Source: DASVSL01 sp036388095 | GTDB lineage: Bacteria > Patescibacteriota > Saccharimonadia > Saccharimonadales > Saccharimonadaceae | DNA: 21,037 bases | Reading direction: 5' to 3' | NCBI GenBank assembly: GCA_036388095.1 | Contig: DASVSL010000074.1 | Span: forward strand, 1 to 21,037 | In this document: positions 13,599 to 21,024 of the stretch, in pieces | How the letters are laid out: every line of letters starts with the position of its first letter | Numbering within the stretch: the first letter of the stretch is position 1 | Notes under the pieces: generated by a model | Seen by the model: only the letters and a program-made list of their open reading frames with translations | What the model was told of the DNA's origin: nothing | Databases searched by the model: none | Position numbers and translations under genes: made by a program

Positions 13599-14170
13599 TT
13601 GGTTGTCTCCATCACGACGCTGTACGACGCCTTGAACGGATACTTCGCCTCGTTGCCAGTCAGCTTGGAGATGTCTTCGCCGCGACTGACGTTGGCGATA
13701 CTGACGTTTTTGAAACGTGACGAGGCTTCAAGCTTGGATTTGAGCACGAGAACGGTTTCGTAGCTGTTGACCTGCGCATCGAGCGTCAATGGATCGATTG
13801 GCGTGACGACTTTTTGTCCGAGTGACAGTCCGGTCAACACGGCGCCGTTCGGCATATCGGCGGCTAGGCCGGTCAAGAAGGTACTGTACGCTGTGTCTTT
13901 ATCGAGAATGTTCTTTGCGATCAGAAGGTTTTTGCGGAAGGTCTGGGCCTCTTTCTCCTGCGCTTCGTAGGCTTTTGTCTGCGCCGAGAGCGATTCGCGC
14001 TTTTCGGCCACCGCTGCCATATCACCCCGCACAAGCCAAAAGCCAAGTCCGTAGATCGCACCGATTAACACGCCGAGCAAGAGCAGCATGACGATGTAGT
14101 GGCCTAGTACCACGTTGATGCGGGCGGCGCGGATGTCGGCTTTTTCGGTCGGGCTCATCAAATTGATCAT
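13595..14170 (-). CDS. pilN: PilN-like type IV pilus assembly protein
   Basis: The 191-residue protein begins MINLMSPTEKADIRAARIN. This matches the short cytoplasmic PilN N-terminus that docks in the PilM groove (INLLP-type motif). It is followed by one span (about 27-48), a coiled coil (about 52-90) and a periplasmic ferredoxin-like domain with LSLGQKVV and SYETVLVLKSKLEASSRFKNV. Its start overlaps the pilM stop (ATGA at 14167-14170), so the two are coupled. The PilM-PilN-PilO order is the classical one. Confidence 0.85.
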   Translation of the reverse strand: MINLMSPTEKADIRAARINVVLGHYIVMLLLLGVLIGAIYGLGFWLVRGDMAAVAEKRESLSAQTKAYEAQEKEAQTFRKNLLIAKNILDKDTAYSTFLTGLAADMPNGAVLTGLSLGQKVVTPIDPLTLDAQVNSYETVLVLKSKLEASSRFKNVSIANVSRGEDISKLTGNEAKYPFKASYSVVMETTK

Positions 14171-15219
14171 GACCAGATCTCCTTGGGCGGGACGAGGGCG
14201 AGACCAGCCACTGAAATATAACGAGGTCGGTGTTGGCGAGCGGGTTGGGCCAAACGTCCAAAATCAAGTTCTTGCCAGGGGCTAGCGACGCGTGAGGCGA
14301 GCATCAGGTGGTCGGTAAAATACTCACCGAGGCCAGGCATATTGCTACCGCTGCCGAGAATCAATACTTGCTCGAGTTTTTGGGCACCCGCCACGCGCTC
14401 TTCGTAGTAACGGACGACCTTGCGGACTTCGCTGAGGATTTTATCGAGTGTCGGTTTGACGGCGGTCTGAAGTTTCGCTTGTTTTGGGCCCTGGCTAAGC
14501 CCACTGAGAATCTTGAGCTGATGGGCTTTTTCCATGCTGACCTTGAGCAAATCGGCGATTTCAACGGTCAGAGTATTGCCGCCGACAGCAACGACGCCGG
14601 TGACCTTGATCGTTCCATCGAGAATCGCCACGTCGGTACTGGCAGCAGTAATATCGACGATAACGGTCGGCAGGTGACCTTGTTCGCTCGAACGTAGCAC
14701 GCGGGCGATGGCATGTATGCTCGGTTCGACGAGGACTGTGCGTAGGCCGGCGTGAGCGGCCGCTGCCATGCAGGTGTCGACGATGCGGCGCGGCGCGGCG
14801 CTGGTATGGGCAATAACACCGTCCTTTGTCCGCTGGGTAATTTCGTAATCAAGGTATAACTGATCGATTGGGATGGGGATGAACTGCTCTGCCTCAAGTC
14901 GAACCGCTTCTAGCATGTCACCCTTCAGGTCGATGGGGAGCGAAATGCTACGGCTGTAAGTGCGACTGGTCGGAATGCTCATGACCGTGTGATTGCTTGG
15001 CAAGTGACCGACAATTTTCTTGTCGAGAAGGGTTTTTAGCTGTTCGCCCAAGTACTCACCGTCGCCATCCAAACTTTGCTGCAACTTCGCTGGGTCAACT
15101 TCGAGCGAACCGTAGCCAAGAACCGTCGATTTGTGCGGATTAATCGCCATTATTTTCAGACCGGTCTGTGAGATATCCAGGCCGACGACGGGTTTGTCTT
15201 TGTAGAAATATTTGCTCAT
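14167..15219 (-). CDS. pilM: PilM actin-like type IV pilus assembly ATPase
   Basis: PilM is a cytoplasmic actin-fold protein that binds ATP and the N-terminus of PilN. The 350-residue product shows the phosphate-1 loop VVGLDISQTGLKI (11-23), a conserved EAVRLEAEQFIPIPID (104-119), phosphate-2 region VIVDITAASTDVAIL (186-200), VGGNTLTVEIA (212-222) and the adenosine motif LILGSGSNMPGL (286-297). The frame is open further upstream, but ATG 15219 gives the normal start (MSKYFYKDKPVVGLDIS) and follows a TATACT box by 21 nt. It heads a four-gene operon whose members all overlap by 4 nt. Confidence 0.92.
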   Translation of the reverse strand: MSKYFYKDKPVVGLDISQTGLKIMAINPHKSTVLGYGSLEVDPAKLQQSLDGDGEYLGEQLKTLLDKKIVGHLPSNHTVMSIPTSRTYSRSISLPIDLKGDMLEAVRLEAEQFIPIPIDQLYLDYEITQRTKDGVIAHTSAAPRRIVDTCMAAAAHAGLRTVLVEPSIHAIARVLRSSEQGHLPTVIVDITAASTDVAILDGTIKVTGVVAVGGNTLTVEIADLLKVSMEKAHQLKILSGLSQGPKQAKLQTAVKPTLDKILSEVRKVVRYYEERVAGAQKLEQVLILGSGSNMPGLGEYFTDHLMLASRVASPWQELDFGRLAQPARQHRPRYISVAGLALVPPKEIWS

Positions 15220-15240
15220 GTGCCCACTGCGCTTGGGGTC

Positions 15241-15246
15241 AGTATA
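15241..15246 (-). promoter_or_regulatory. -10 box (TATACT) of the pilMNO operon
   Basis: On the minus strand TATACT ends 21 nt before the pilM ATG, so this unit has a short leader of about 14 nt without a good ribosome site. It is back to back with the pilin operon promoter; both lie in the 91-nt gap. Confidence 0.5.
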
Positions 15247-15281
15247 GCACGAAACGCTTATGAAAAAGTGACTCATGGTGC

Positions 15282-15287
15282 TAAAAT
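15282..15287 (+). promoter_or_regulatory. -10 box (TAAAAT) of the minor pilin operon
   Basis: TAAAAT ends 23 nt before the ATG at 15311. A weak AGG ribosome site lies at 15302-15304. No good -35 element is seen. Confidence 0.4.
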
Positions 15288-15310
15288 GAAGCCAGCCTAA
15301 CAGGTTGAGT

Positions 15311-16816
15311 ATGAAAAAAAGACAGCGACGGTCAATAGACGGTTTTACGGTCCCGGAACTGATCGTTACGATCGTCATCTTTGCGATTATTAGTAGCAGT
15401 GTCTACCTGCTTTTGATGGCGCATATTGGTGCCAGTATGACTGTCGCGCTACGTACATCCGCCTTGTCGCTTGCCTCTGAACAGGTTGAATATCTGCGGT
15501 CATTACCCTATGACAGCCTGGCTGTTCAAGGCGGCACGATCGTCAGCAGTGGGACGCTGCTACCGGCTAGTACCGATCAAACCAGAGCTGATCGCAAGTT
15601 TAGCGTTCAGACGGATATTCGGTACGCCGACGACGCTTTCGATGGCTGCCTGAGCTACCCGTCTGAGCAAGCGTATCTGTGTCGAAATGGACCCCCCAAG
15701 AGTGGCTTACCGGTCGATAACAACCCACGCGACTATAAAGTCGCCGATGTTCGCGTCTACGACAAGACGAGTGGCAAACAATACGCCAGTCTGAGTAGCC
15801 AGTTCACTAGTCGTGTCGCCGAGACGGCTGGTAACAGTAGTGCATTGCTCGTGACGGTACTGGACGGAAGTGGCAGTCCGGTTGATGGCGCCAGCGTCAG
15901 AGTCCGTAATTCGACCACCACGCCGACCATCGATCAAACGACGACAACCGACAATGTCGGGGTGGCGGTCTTTATCGATGTCATGCCGGACGACGGTCCG
16001 GATTATCGCATCGAAGCGACGAAGGCGGGGTACACCACCCTGAGTACGATTGCGTCCAGTGGCAGCCTGACGCCGACCTACCCTGATGTCAACGCGATTG
16101 CCCAGCAGGTTAGTAACGTGACGCTTCGGATCGACCAAACCTCGACACAGAGTCTTGAGATAAAAATGGTTGATACGAGCGGTTCCCCGGTTGCGAGTGT
16201 CCCGTTCAAGCTGAAGGGGGGCATCAAGCTTTACACTGAGCCGACCGATACGTCGTACAGTTACGAGCAAACTATCACACCAGACGCCAGTGGGACGGCG
16301 GTGCTGTCGGGCCTGACACCAGGCAGATACCAGGTCTGCTATCTGGCCCAGCCAAATCCCTGTGCCACGAGCCACACCAGACAGCTTAGTGTCATTCGCG
16401 TCGCCTACGGCTCGCAGTCGTTTCAGCCGTTTGAAATTCCCGCCGGGATGAGCAGTGTAGTCGACGGTGGCCCGATGCAACGGATCATGCTTGGCGTGAG
16501 TACGAGCGGGGGTGTGCCGCGAATTGAATCGATCAGCCCGGTCAGTGTTTCGGCTGGAGCGAGTGACGCCGACGATTCTCAGGTCACGATCACCGGTGCA
16601 AATTTAGGTGGTGCGACGGTAAGTCTGCGGCGCGGTGCCACGGTTGTTACCGGGACGGTGATCGGTACCGACACAAGTGGTTCAATAGTGCGCCAATTCA
16701 ATCTGAGTGGTGCGCAAACCGGCGCGTACGAACTGGTTGTGGCTAAAGGTGGTGATACGATCGTGCAATCGGGTGTCGCACCTGGTGAGTTAGGTGGTAT
16801 CAATGTCCAGCCGTGA
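15311..16816 (+). CDS. Modular minor pilin with Ig-like and IPT domains
   Basis: The 501-residue protein begins with a prepilin signal, SIDGFTVPELIV, with cleavage expected at G11/F12 and E16 at mature +5, then a hydrophobic helix to about residue 36. A PilV-like region (about 37-170) contains EQVEYLRSLPYDSL and cysteines 113, 124. Next are two carboxypeptidase-regulatory-like or Cna-B-like sandwiches: about 178-275 (VTVLDGSGSPVDGASVRV, then IEATKAGYTTL) and about 281-375 (IKMVDTSGSPVASVPFKL, then LTPGRYQVCYLA). An IPT/TIG-like domain closes it at about 403-487 (PRIESISPVSV, VTITGANLG). Minor pilins prime pilus assembly and can sit at the tip, so these modules suggest a tip adhesin. An in-frame TTG lies two codons upstream; ATG is preferred. 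The next gene starts inside its 3' end. Confidence 0.85.
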   Translation: MKKRQRRSIDGFTVPELIVTIVIFAIISSSVYLLLMAHIGASMTVALRTSALSLASEQVEYLRSLPYDSLAVQGGTIVSSGTLLPASTDQTRADRKFSVQTDIRYADDAFDGCLSYPSEQAYLCRNGPPKSGLPVDNNPRDYKVADVRVYDKTSGKQYASLSSQFTSRVAETAGNSSALLVTVLDGSGSPVDGASVRVRNSTTTPTIDQTTTTDNVGVAVFIDVMPDDGPDYRIEATKAGYTTLSTIASSGSLTPTYPDVNAIAQQVSNVTLRIDQTSTQSLEIKMVDTSGSPVASVPFKLKGGIKLYTEPTDTSYSYEQTITPDASGTAVLSGLTPGRYQVCYLAQPNPCATSHTRQLSVIRVAYGSQSFQPFEIPAGMSSVVDGGPMQRIMLGVSTSGGVPRIESISPVSVSAGASDADDSQVTITGANLGGATVSLRRGATVVTGTVIGTDTSGSIVRQFNLSGAQTGAYELVVAKGGDTIVQSGVAPGELGGINVQP

Positions 16817-17384
16817 GCATGGATTTTCGATGGTCGAATTGATGATCTCGGCCGTGGTATTAGGCCTTATGAGTGGCGTTATATTCATCTTCTTCAGTAC
16901 CAGCGTCAATAGTTTCTTTCAGATTCAAAATACGAGCATCATCCATAATGAACAAACCAGCGCCTTGTACCGGATGACGCAGGTCGTCCGAAGTGCAACT
17001 CGTATCACCGAGGCCAGCAGTACTGCTTTGACCGTCTACGCTTACTTTTCACCACAGGACTCGACCTTATCGCAGGTCCGGTATTACTACGATGCATCGA
17101 CGAAAAATCTCAAGGTGGATAGGATCCGTGCAGCGGGGACGGCACCAAATTATACCTATCCCAGCAGTGCGACGGAAACTCGTATTGTGTACGGCAATCG
17201 GGCTCTGACGGGTGCGTTATTTAGCTACCGCGATGCGAATGGCAGTACCGGACCGTTTGATGCGACGACCTACAAAGACATTAAATCTGTCACGATTGAT
17301 CTAAACACACCCGGTACCGGGATCAGCAGCAAAGCGCAGCAAAAAATACGCGTTGAAATACGCAGCAGGAAAACAAACTTATGA
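16803..17384 (+). CDS. Minor pilin, PilW/GspJ-like
   Basis: The 193-residue product has the prepilin N-terminus REHGFSMVELMI (cleavage G7/F8, E12 at +5) and a hydrophobic helix to about residue 29. A QTSALYRMTQVVRSATRI stretch is typical of the PilW/GspJ class, followed by a beta-rich C-terminal domain. ATG 16803 is chosen because AGGTGG (16792-16797) lies 5 nt upstream; an in-frame GTG at 16794 is less likely. It overlaps the preceding gene by 14 nt and the next by 4 nt (ATGA), so the three minor pilins should be made together and probably form the priming complex. Confidence 0.85.
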   Translation: MSSREHGFSMVELMISAVVLGLMSGVIFIFFSTSVNSFFQIQNTSIIHNEQTSALYRMTQVVRSATRITEASSTALTVYAYFSPQDSTLSQVRYYYDASTKNLKVDRIRAAGTAPNYTYPSSATETRIVYGNRALTGALFSYRDANGSTGPFDATTYKDIKSVTIDLNTPGTGISSKAQQKIRVEIRSRKTNL

Positions 17385-18910
17385 ACCAGCTCCATCATCT
17401 ACGTGCGCAAACCGGGTCGATGTTGGTCGGACTACTGGTCTTTATCGTCGCCTTTGCGACGCTGGGCCTCGCTGTCGGCTCGATGATCGTCGTGACCCTG
17501 GGTACTGGTGTCCGGGCGGAACACAGCGAGCAGGCCTTTAACGCAGCCGAAGCAGGCCTTAACTACTATCTGTGGCACCTGAACCACGATGCGGCCGACC
17601 AGCGTGATGGTCAAAGCACACCGGCGACACCGGGGCCGCTTGGTTACGGCCCGTACGTCCACACCTACCAAGACAATGAGGGCAACGACATCGGTACGTA
17701 CACGCTCTACATATTGCCGGGGGCTAGTGGGTCAACGACAGTCACGGTGCGGTCCATCGGAAAAGTGAGCCGCTACCCATCGGCAACTCGCACCGTCGAA
17801 GCGAAAATTGGCGCACCGTCTTTCTCGACATTCGCCGTGGCTGGCAATACCGCACTCTGGTTCGGTAACACCGAGAGCACGAGTGGACCGGTCCATTCCA
17901 ATATCGGCATCAAGATGGACGGTAGCAACACCGATCAAATCACAAGCGCGCGTTCAAGCTACACCGTGCCATCATGGAGCGGCAGCGGGGCGGGTACGAC
18001 GAAGGCCGGTGTCTGGTGTGATACGGCTATCACGAGCCCGGTTAACTGCAATAGCCGTAATAAAACGAGCTGGTCGTATCCCGTTCCGGCAGTCGATTTC
18101 AATAAAATCAGTGGTGATCTCTGCGCGCTCAAGAAGATCGCTACCAACAATACAGCTGCCAATGCTTGTACGCTGCGACCAACCCGGACGAGCGGGTACA
18201 TCCCTGCCGTCAGCGCTAGCCCGTATTCAGCTACCGTTGGGTATTTGATCAGTCTGAATGACAATGGCACGTACAACCTCGAACAAGTTAGCAATGAGCG
18301 CGACACACGGACGTCATACGCGACTGCCTTGACGCGAACGACCGTTGCGGCCAATGTGGCGATTCCAGCTCACGGCGTTATCTTCGTCGAAGACAATGTC
18401 TGGGTGCGTAGCTCCGGCCCGACGGGTTTCAACGGCCGCGTGACGATCGCCAGTGCTCGGCTTGGGGTGACCGGTACGAGCAAGGCGGTGATTGCCGGTG
18501 ATATCGAGTACGCTGACAAATATAACGGCAACGACGCGGTGGGTATCGTTGCGCAAGGCAATGTCGAAGTCGCGCCGTACGTCAATGCGCCGGTTGAGAT
18601 AAACGGGGCACTTATTTCTCAGGCAGGCAGTGTCGGCATTCGGCAAAAATACGTCGAAACCGGCAACTGGGTCAAAGGCTACGTCGGTACTACGCAGGGC
18701 CTCACGTTCTTTGGTTCACTGGCATCAAATCTTGAGTGGACCTGGTCGGTTCTACTTTGCGGTACCCAGAGTAATGCCAGCTGTTGGGCAGGCTACCGCT
18801 ACACGACGACGGTGTACGACGAGAACTTACGGTACGCGCCGCCGCCAAACTTCCCGGTGACGAGCAGTTTTGATATGTTGTCATGGCGCGAGGTGTTAAC
18901 CACACCGTAG
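17381..18910 (+). CDS. PilX-like minor pilus protein
   Basis: The 509-residue protein starts with a basic N-terminus and hydrophobic helix (about 12-40, TGSMLVGLLVFIVAFATLGLA in part), then EQAFNAAEAGLNYYLWHLN (50-68), the mark of the PilX/GspK-like class. Its expected prepilin position +5 is not glutamate, as also seen in GspK-type tip pilins. The long C-terminal part (about 140-509) is rich in beta strands and includes GNVEVAP and INGALISQAG repeats like those of polymer-forming or beta-helix surface proteins. It ends SFDMLSWREVLTTP. It overlaps the previous minor pilin as ATGA, with AGGA 10 nt upstream. No terminator with a T-tract follows directly. Confidence 0.8.
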   Translation: MNQLHHLRAQTGSMLVGLLVFIVAFATLGLAVGSMIVVTLGTGVRAEHSEQAFNAAEAGLNYYLWHLNHDAADQRDGQSTPATPGPLGYGPYVHTYQDNEGNDIGTYTLYILPGASGSTTVTVRSIGKVSRYPSATRTVEAKIGAPSFSTFAVAGNTALWFGNTESTSGPVHSNIGIKMDGSNTDQITSARSSYTVPSWSGSGAGTTKAGVWCDTAITSPVNCNSRNKTSWSYPVPAVDFNKISGDLCALKKIATNNTAANACTLRPTRTSGYIPAVSASPYSATVGYLISLNDNGTYNLEQVSNERDTRTSYATALTRTTVAANVAIPAHGVIFVEDNVWVRSSGPTGFNGRVTIASARLGVTGTSKAVIAGDIEYADKYNGNDAVGIVAQGNVEVAPYVNAPVEINGALISQAGSVGIRQKYVETGNWVKGYVGTTQGLTFFGSLASNLEWTWSVLLCGTQSNASCWAGYRYTTTVYDENLRYAPPPNFPVTSSFDMLSWREVLTTP

Positions 18911-19095
18911 TGGTGGGTCTCGCGGCGCTTACCGCCTTCCTCTTGGACGTCATTAGCAGGGACTACGCTGCTAATGGTTACGAAATAGTACTGATCGACT
19001 GCATCTCTACTGTCGGGCAGCTTCGCGCTACTGGCAGAGACTCGTTGTGGCGCGAGGTTGGAGAAATCATCACTACGAACGCCGATCCGGCGTGA
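18883..19095 (+). CDS. Doubtful 70-residue ORF overlapping the pilX-like 3' end
   Basis: An open frame begins at ATG 18883 inside the end of the PilX-like gene and runs to TGA 19095. It encodes a hydrophobic N-terminal stretch (HTVVVGLAALTAFLLDV) and ends with SLWREVGEIITTNADPA. TGATAT ends 6 nt before its ATG, loosely like the leaderless genes, but there is no ribosome site and no recognised family. The SLWREV...TT tail echoes the LSWREVLTT end of the PilX-like protein, so the stretch could instead hold a remnant tail from a duplication. Confidence 0.2.
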   Translation: MARGVNHTVVVGLAALTAFLLDVISRDYAANGYEIVLIDCISTVGQLRATGRDSLWREVGEIITTNADPA

Positions 19096-19164
19096 TGCTA
19101 AGTAACGGGTTGATTCGACGACGACCGCTTACCAGTCTATGTGTGGGGTCAGCCACTGACCGAG
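18911..19164. other. Hairpin-rich gap between the two pilin regions
   Basis: Apart from a doubtful ORF, no gene is seen. Three perfect inverted repeats stand out: CATTAGCAG/CTGCTAATG (18951-18959 and 18968-18976), ACGCCG/CGGCGT (19079-19084 and 19088-19093), and GGTCAG/CTGACC (19147-19152 and 19156-19161). None is followed by a T-tract on either strand. They may be folds in the 3' UTR of the minor pilin mRNA or parts of a small RNA. Confidence 0.5.
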
Positions 19165-19194
19165 GCCAAATAGAAAACTCCGCCGAAGCGGAGT
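19165..19194 (-). terminator. Rho-independent terminator of the major pilin gene
   Basis: On the minus strand the stem ACTCCGC, the stable loop TTCG and GCGGAGT are followed by TTTTCTATTT. The hairpin is at 19177-19194, 24 nt after the pilin stop. On the plus strand the same stem is followed only by CGTTCT, so it is weaker for the minor pilin operon coming from the other side. Confidence 0.85.
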
Positions 19195-19218
19195 CGTTCT
19201 ATACTAACCGTGGCCGAA

Positions 19219-19686
19219 CTAGTTGGACTGACGTTTGTAGGTGCCAGCGCCGTTTTGTTCGAGATTAGCGCCGATGATGTACGAAGCACATTGCGTGCCC
19301 GCTGTCGTACCACAGTCTGTCGTACCACTACTATAGGCGACGTAGTAATACTTCTTCTCGCTACCAACCACACCGTTTACGAGTGTCGTCTGAGCAGTTG
19401 TCGATGGATCGACGAATGCTTTGGTGTCGATCTTGAACTCGTTCGTCGTGCGCCAGGTGGCGTCATTGACGTCGGTGATAGTCGGGTAGTAGCCCTTATT
19501 CGCGTAGAACGCCTCAAGTTGTCCTGCTATCGCGTTGATATCGGTCTTGCGCTCCGAGTCGCGTGCCTTTTGTTGCACACCCGAGAACGTAACGATCACG
19601 AGTGTCGCTAAGATACCGATAATCACAATGACGATCAGGAGTTCGACGATAGTGAATCCAGATTGCCTTTGCTTAAGTGAGACCAT
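19219..19686 (-). CDS. pilA: Type IV major pilin
   Basis: The 155-residue prepilin has the class N-terminus RQSGFTIVELLIVIVIIGIL, with cleavage at G10/F11, E15 at mature +5 and a long hydrophobic alpha-1 helix. ARDSERKTDINAIAGQLEAFY (42-62, in part) and GYYPTITDVND follow, as in many Gram-positive and CPR pilins. The C-terminal part holds two cysteines (in TTDCGTTAGTQCAS). It has the best expression signals in the window: a TTGACC/TATAAT promoter, a 5' UTR of about 77 nt, AAGGAGG 7 nt before the ATG, and a terminator. This marks it as the likely bulk pilus subunit. It lies just downstream of pilC. Confidence 0.92.
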   Translation of the reverse strand: MVSLKQRQSGFTIVELLIVIVIIGILATLVIVTFSGVQQKARDSERKTDINAIAGQLEAFYANKGYYPTITDVNDATWRTTNEFKIDTKAFVDPSTTAQTTLVNGVVGSEKKYYYVAYSSGTTDCGTTAGTQCASYIIGANLEQNGAGTYKRQSN

Positions 19687-19693
19687 TGCCCAC

Positions 19694-19700
19694 CCTCCTT
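19694..19700 (-). promoter_or_regulatory. Ribosome binding site of the major pilin (AAGGAGG)
   Basis: A full-length AAGGAGG lies 7 nt before the ATG at 19686, after an A-rich stretch that should stay unfolded. It is the strongest Shine-Dalgarno sequence in the window. Confidence 0.85.
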
Positions 19701-19770
19701 AAGTAAAGTTATTTTTTTGTTGGACACCCGCCTCACTTTTTAGAGAGTGCGAGCAGGATATCTGTGTGTC

Positions 19771-19798
19771 ATTATACCCATAAGCGGTATAAGGTCAA
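19771..19798 (-). promoter_or_regulatory. Promoter and dyad operator of the major pilin gene
   Basis: On the minus strand TTGACC (19798-19793), a 16-nt spacer and TATAAT (19776-19771) form a near-consensus promoter with an expected start near 19764. A perfect inverted repeat, TTATACC (19792-19786), 7-nt loop, GGTATAA (19778-19772), fills the spacer and covers five bases of the -10 box. That is where a repressor or a DNA-twisting activator would bind. Confidence 0.7.
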
Positions 19799-19803
19799 GG
19801 ACC

Positions 19804-21024
19804 TCAAGAACCGACGTTTTGACTCAAGCTGGCGATCGGTCCCATGACACTCGCCGCCACCAGGCCAACCATGCCACCCATGATGACGATCATGACCGGC
19901 TCGAGGATCGAACTGAGCCCATCGATAATGGCGTCGACCTCTTCGTCGTAGAAGTCGGCGACCTTCACTAGAACGACGTCGGTTTGACCAGTCTCTTCGC
20001 CGACGGCGAGCATTTGGCTGACGATGCCAGGGAACAAGTGATTGTCACTGATCGCCTGCGAGAGTTGTCTACCATTGACCACCTGGTCGGCGGCATCCTC
20101 TATGGCGCGTTGGTAGACATCGTTACCGACGGCACGTGCCGTCACCTTGAGGGCTTCGACGACGCTCACACCGGCCCCAATCAGCGCCGCGAACGTACGG
20201 GTGAAGCGGGCAACGGCGATTTTCGTGACAAGGCCCTTAAGAATCGGCACCTTGAGCACCAGACTATGAAATTGGTAGCGTCCGGTCGGCGTCTTGATAT
20301 AGCGCCGTAGCCCCACGACGACCGCAATGGTGCCGCCGATGACGATGTACCAGTACGACGTCATGAAGGCGCTGAGGTTGAGCATCACCTGCGTAATCAT
20401 CGGTAATTTTGCGTCGGGTCCACCGATGTCGGTGAGAATGGCACCGATTTTCGGAATAATGAAGAGCATGAGTCCCATGAATGCGCCGACTGTCAATATG
20501 AGCAGCACCAGCGGGTAGGTACTGGCGCTTTTGATCTTCTTCTTCATACTGGCGTTTTTTTCTGTTTGGGTCGCCAGGCGTTTGAGGATGTCATCGACGA
20601 TACCGGCTGCTTCACCGGCACGGATCATATTGACGAAGATACTTGAAAACGTATCTGGGTGTTTTTCCATGGCATCAGCGAGTGACACGCCGCTTTGCAC
20701 GTCGCTGATGAGGTCTGTGATGACGGCTCGCAGTGTCGTGTTCTCGACTTGATCACGCATGGTTGTTAAGCTGCGCAGTAAAGGCACGCCAGCACTGACC
20801 ATGGTGCTTAGCTGCCGGGTAAATAGGACCAGGTCGCCGGTCTTGATTTTAGGTTTCAAAAAATTCGGCGTCGATTTTTTAACGTCCGAGCTGATGGCGA
20901 CCGACACCGGTTTGAGGCCTTGTTTTTTGATCAACCCAAGGGCGGTGACTTTATCGCCAGCTGAAATCGTGCCGCTTACCGTCTTGCCGCCAGTGTTGGT
21001 TGCCTGATAACTAAAACTTGGCAT
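19804..21024 (-). CDS. pilC: PilC/GspF inner-membrane pilus platform protein
   Basis: PilC is the inner-membrane platform on which the PilB and PilT motors act. The 406-residue protein begins MPSFSYQATNTGGKTVSGTI, the usual PilC/GspF opening. It has two T2SSF domains: about 65-190 (FTRQLSTMVSAGVPLL, MIRAGEAAGIVDDILKRLA) and about 268-395 (FTRTFAALIGAGVSVVEAL, MLAVGEETGQTDVVL). Membrane spans are at about 170-192, 225-240 and 375-395. The ATG is 13 nt from the window edge with GAGAG a few bases upstream; pilus ATPase genes probably lie further upstream, outside the window. The stop is 5 nt before the -35 element of the major pilin promoter. Confidence 0.95.
   Translation of the reverse strand: MPSFSYQATNTGGKTVSGTISAGDKVTALGLIKKQGLKPVSVAISSDVKKSTPNFLKPKIKTGDLVLFTRQLSTMVSAGVPLLRSLTTMRDQVENTTLRAVITDLISDVQSGVSLADAMEKHPDTFSSIFVNMIRAGEAAGIVDDILKRLATQTEKNASMKKKIKSASTYPLVLLILTVGAFMGLMLFIIPKIGAILTDIGGPDAKLPMITQVMLNLSAFMTSYWYIVIGGTIAVVVGLRRYIKTPTGRYQFHSLVLKVPILKGLVTKIAVARFTRTFAALIGAGVSVVEALKVTARAVGNDVYQRAIEDAADQVVNGRQLSQAISDNHLFPGIVSQMLAVGEETGQTDVVLVKVADFYDEEVDAIIDGLSSILEPVMIVIMGGMVGLVAASVMGPIASLSQNVGS

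Noticed and set aside
15220..15378. Longer PilM with 53 extra residues
   Set aside because: The extension crosses the promoter region and the divergent minor pilin start, and PilM normally begins just before its VVGLDIS loop.
19210..19611. Plus-strand 133-codon frame after a TATACT at 19200-19205
   Set aside because: It is antisense to the well-supported major pilin gene and has no recognised motif. The TATACT-like match next to a GTG is noted but is weak evidence.
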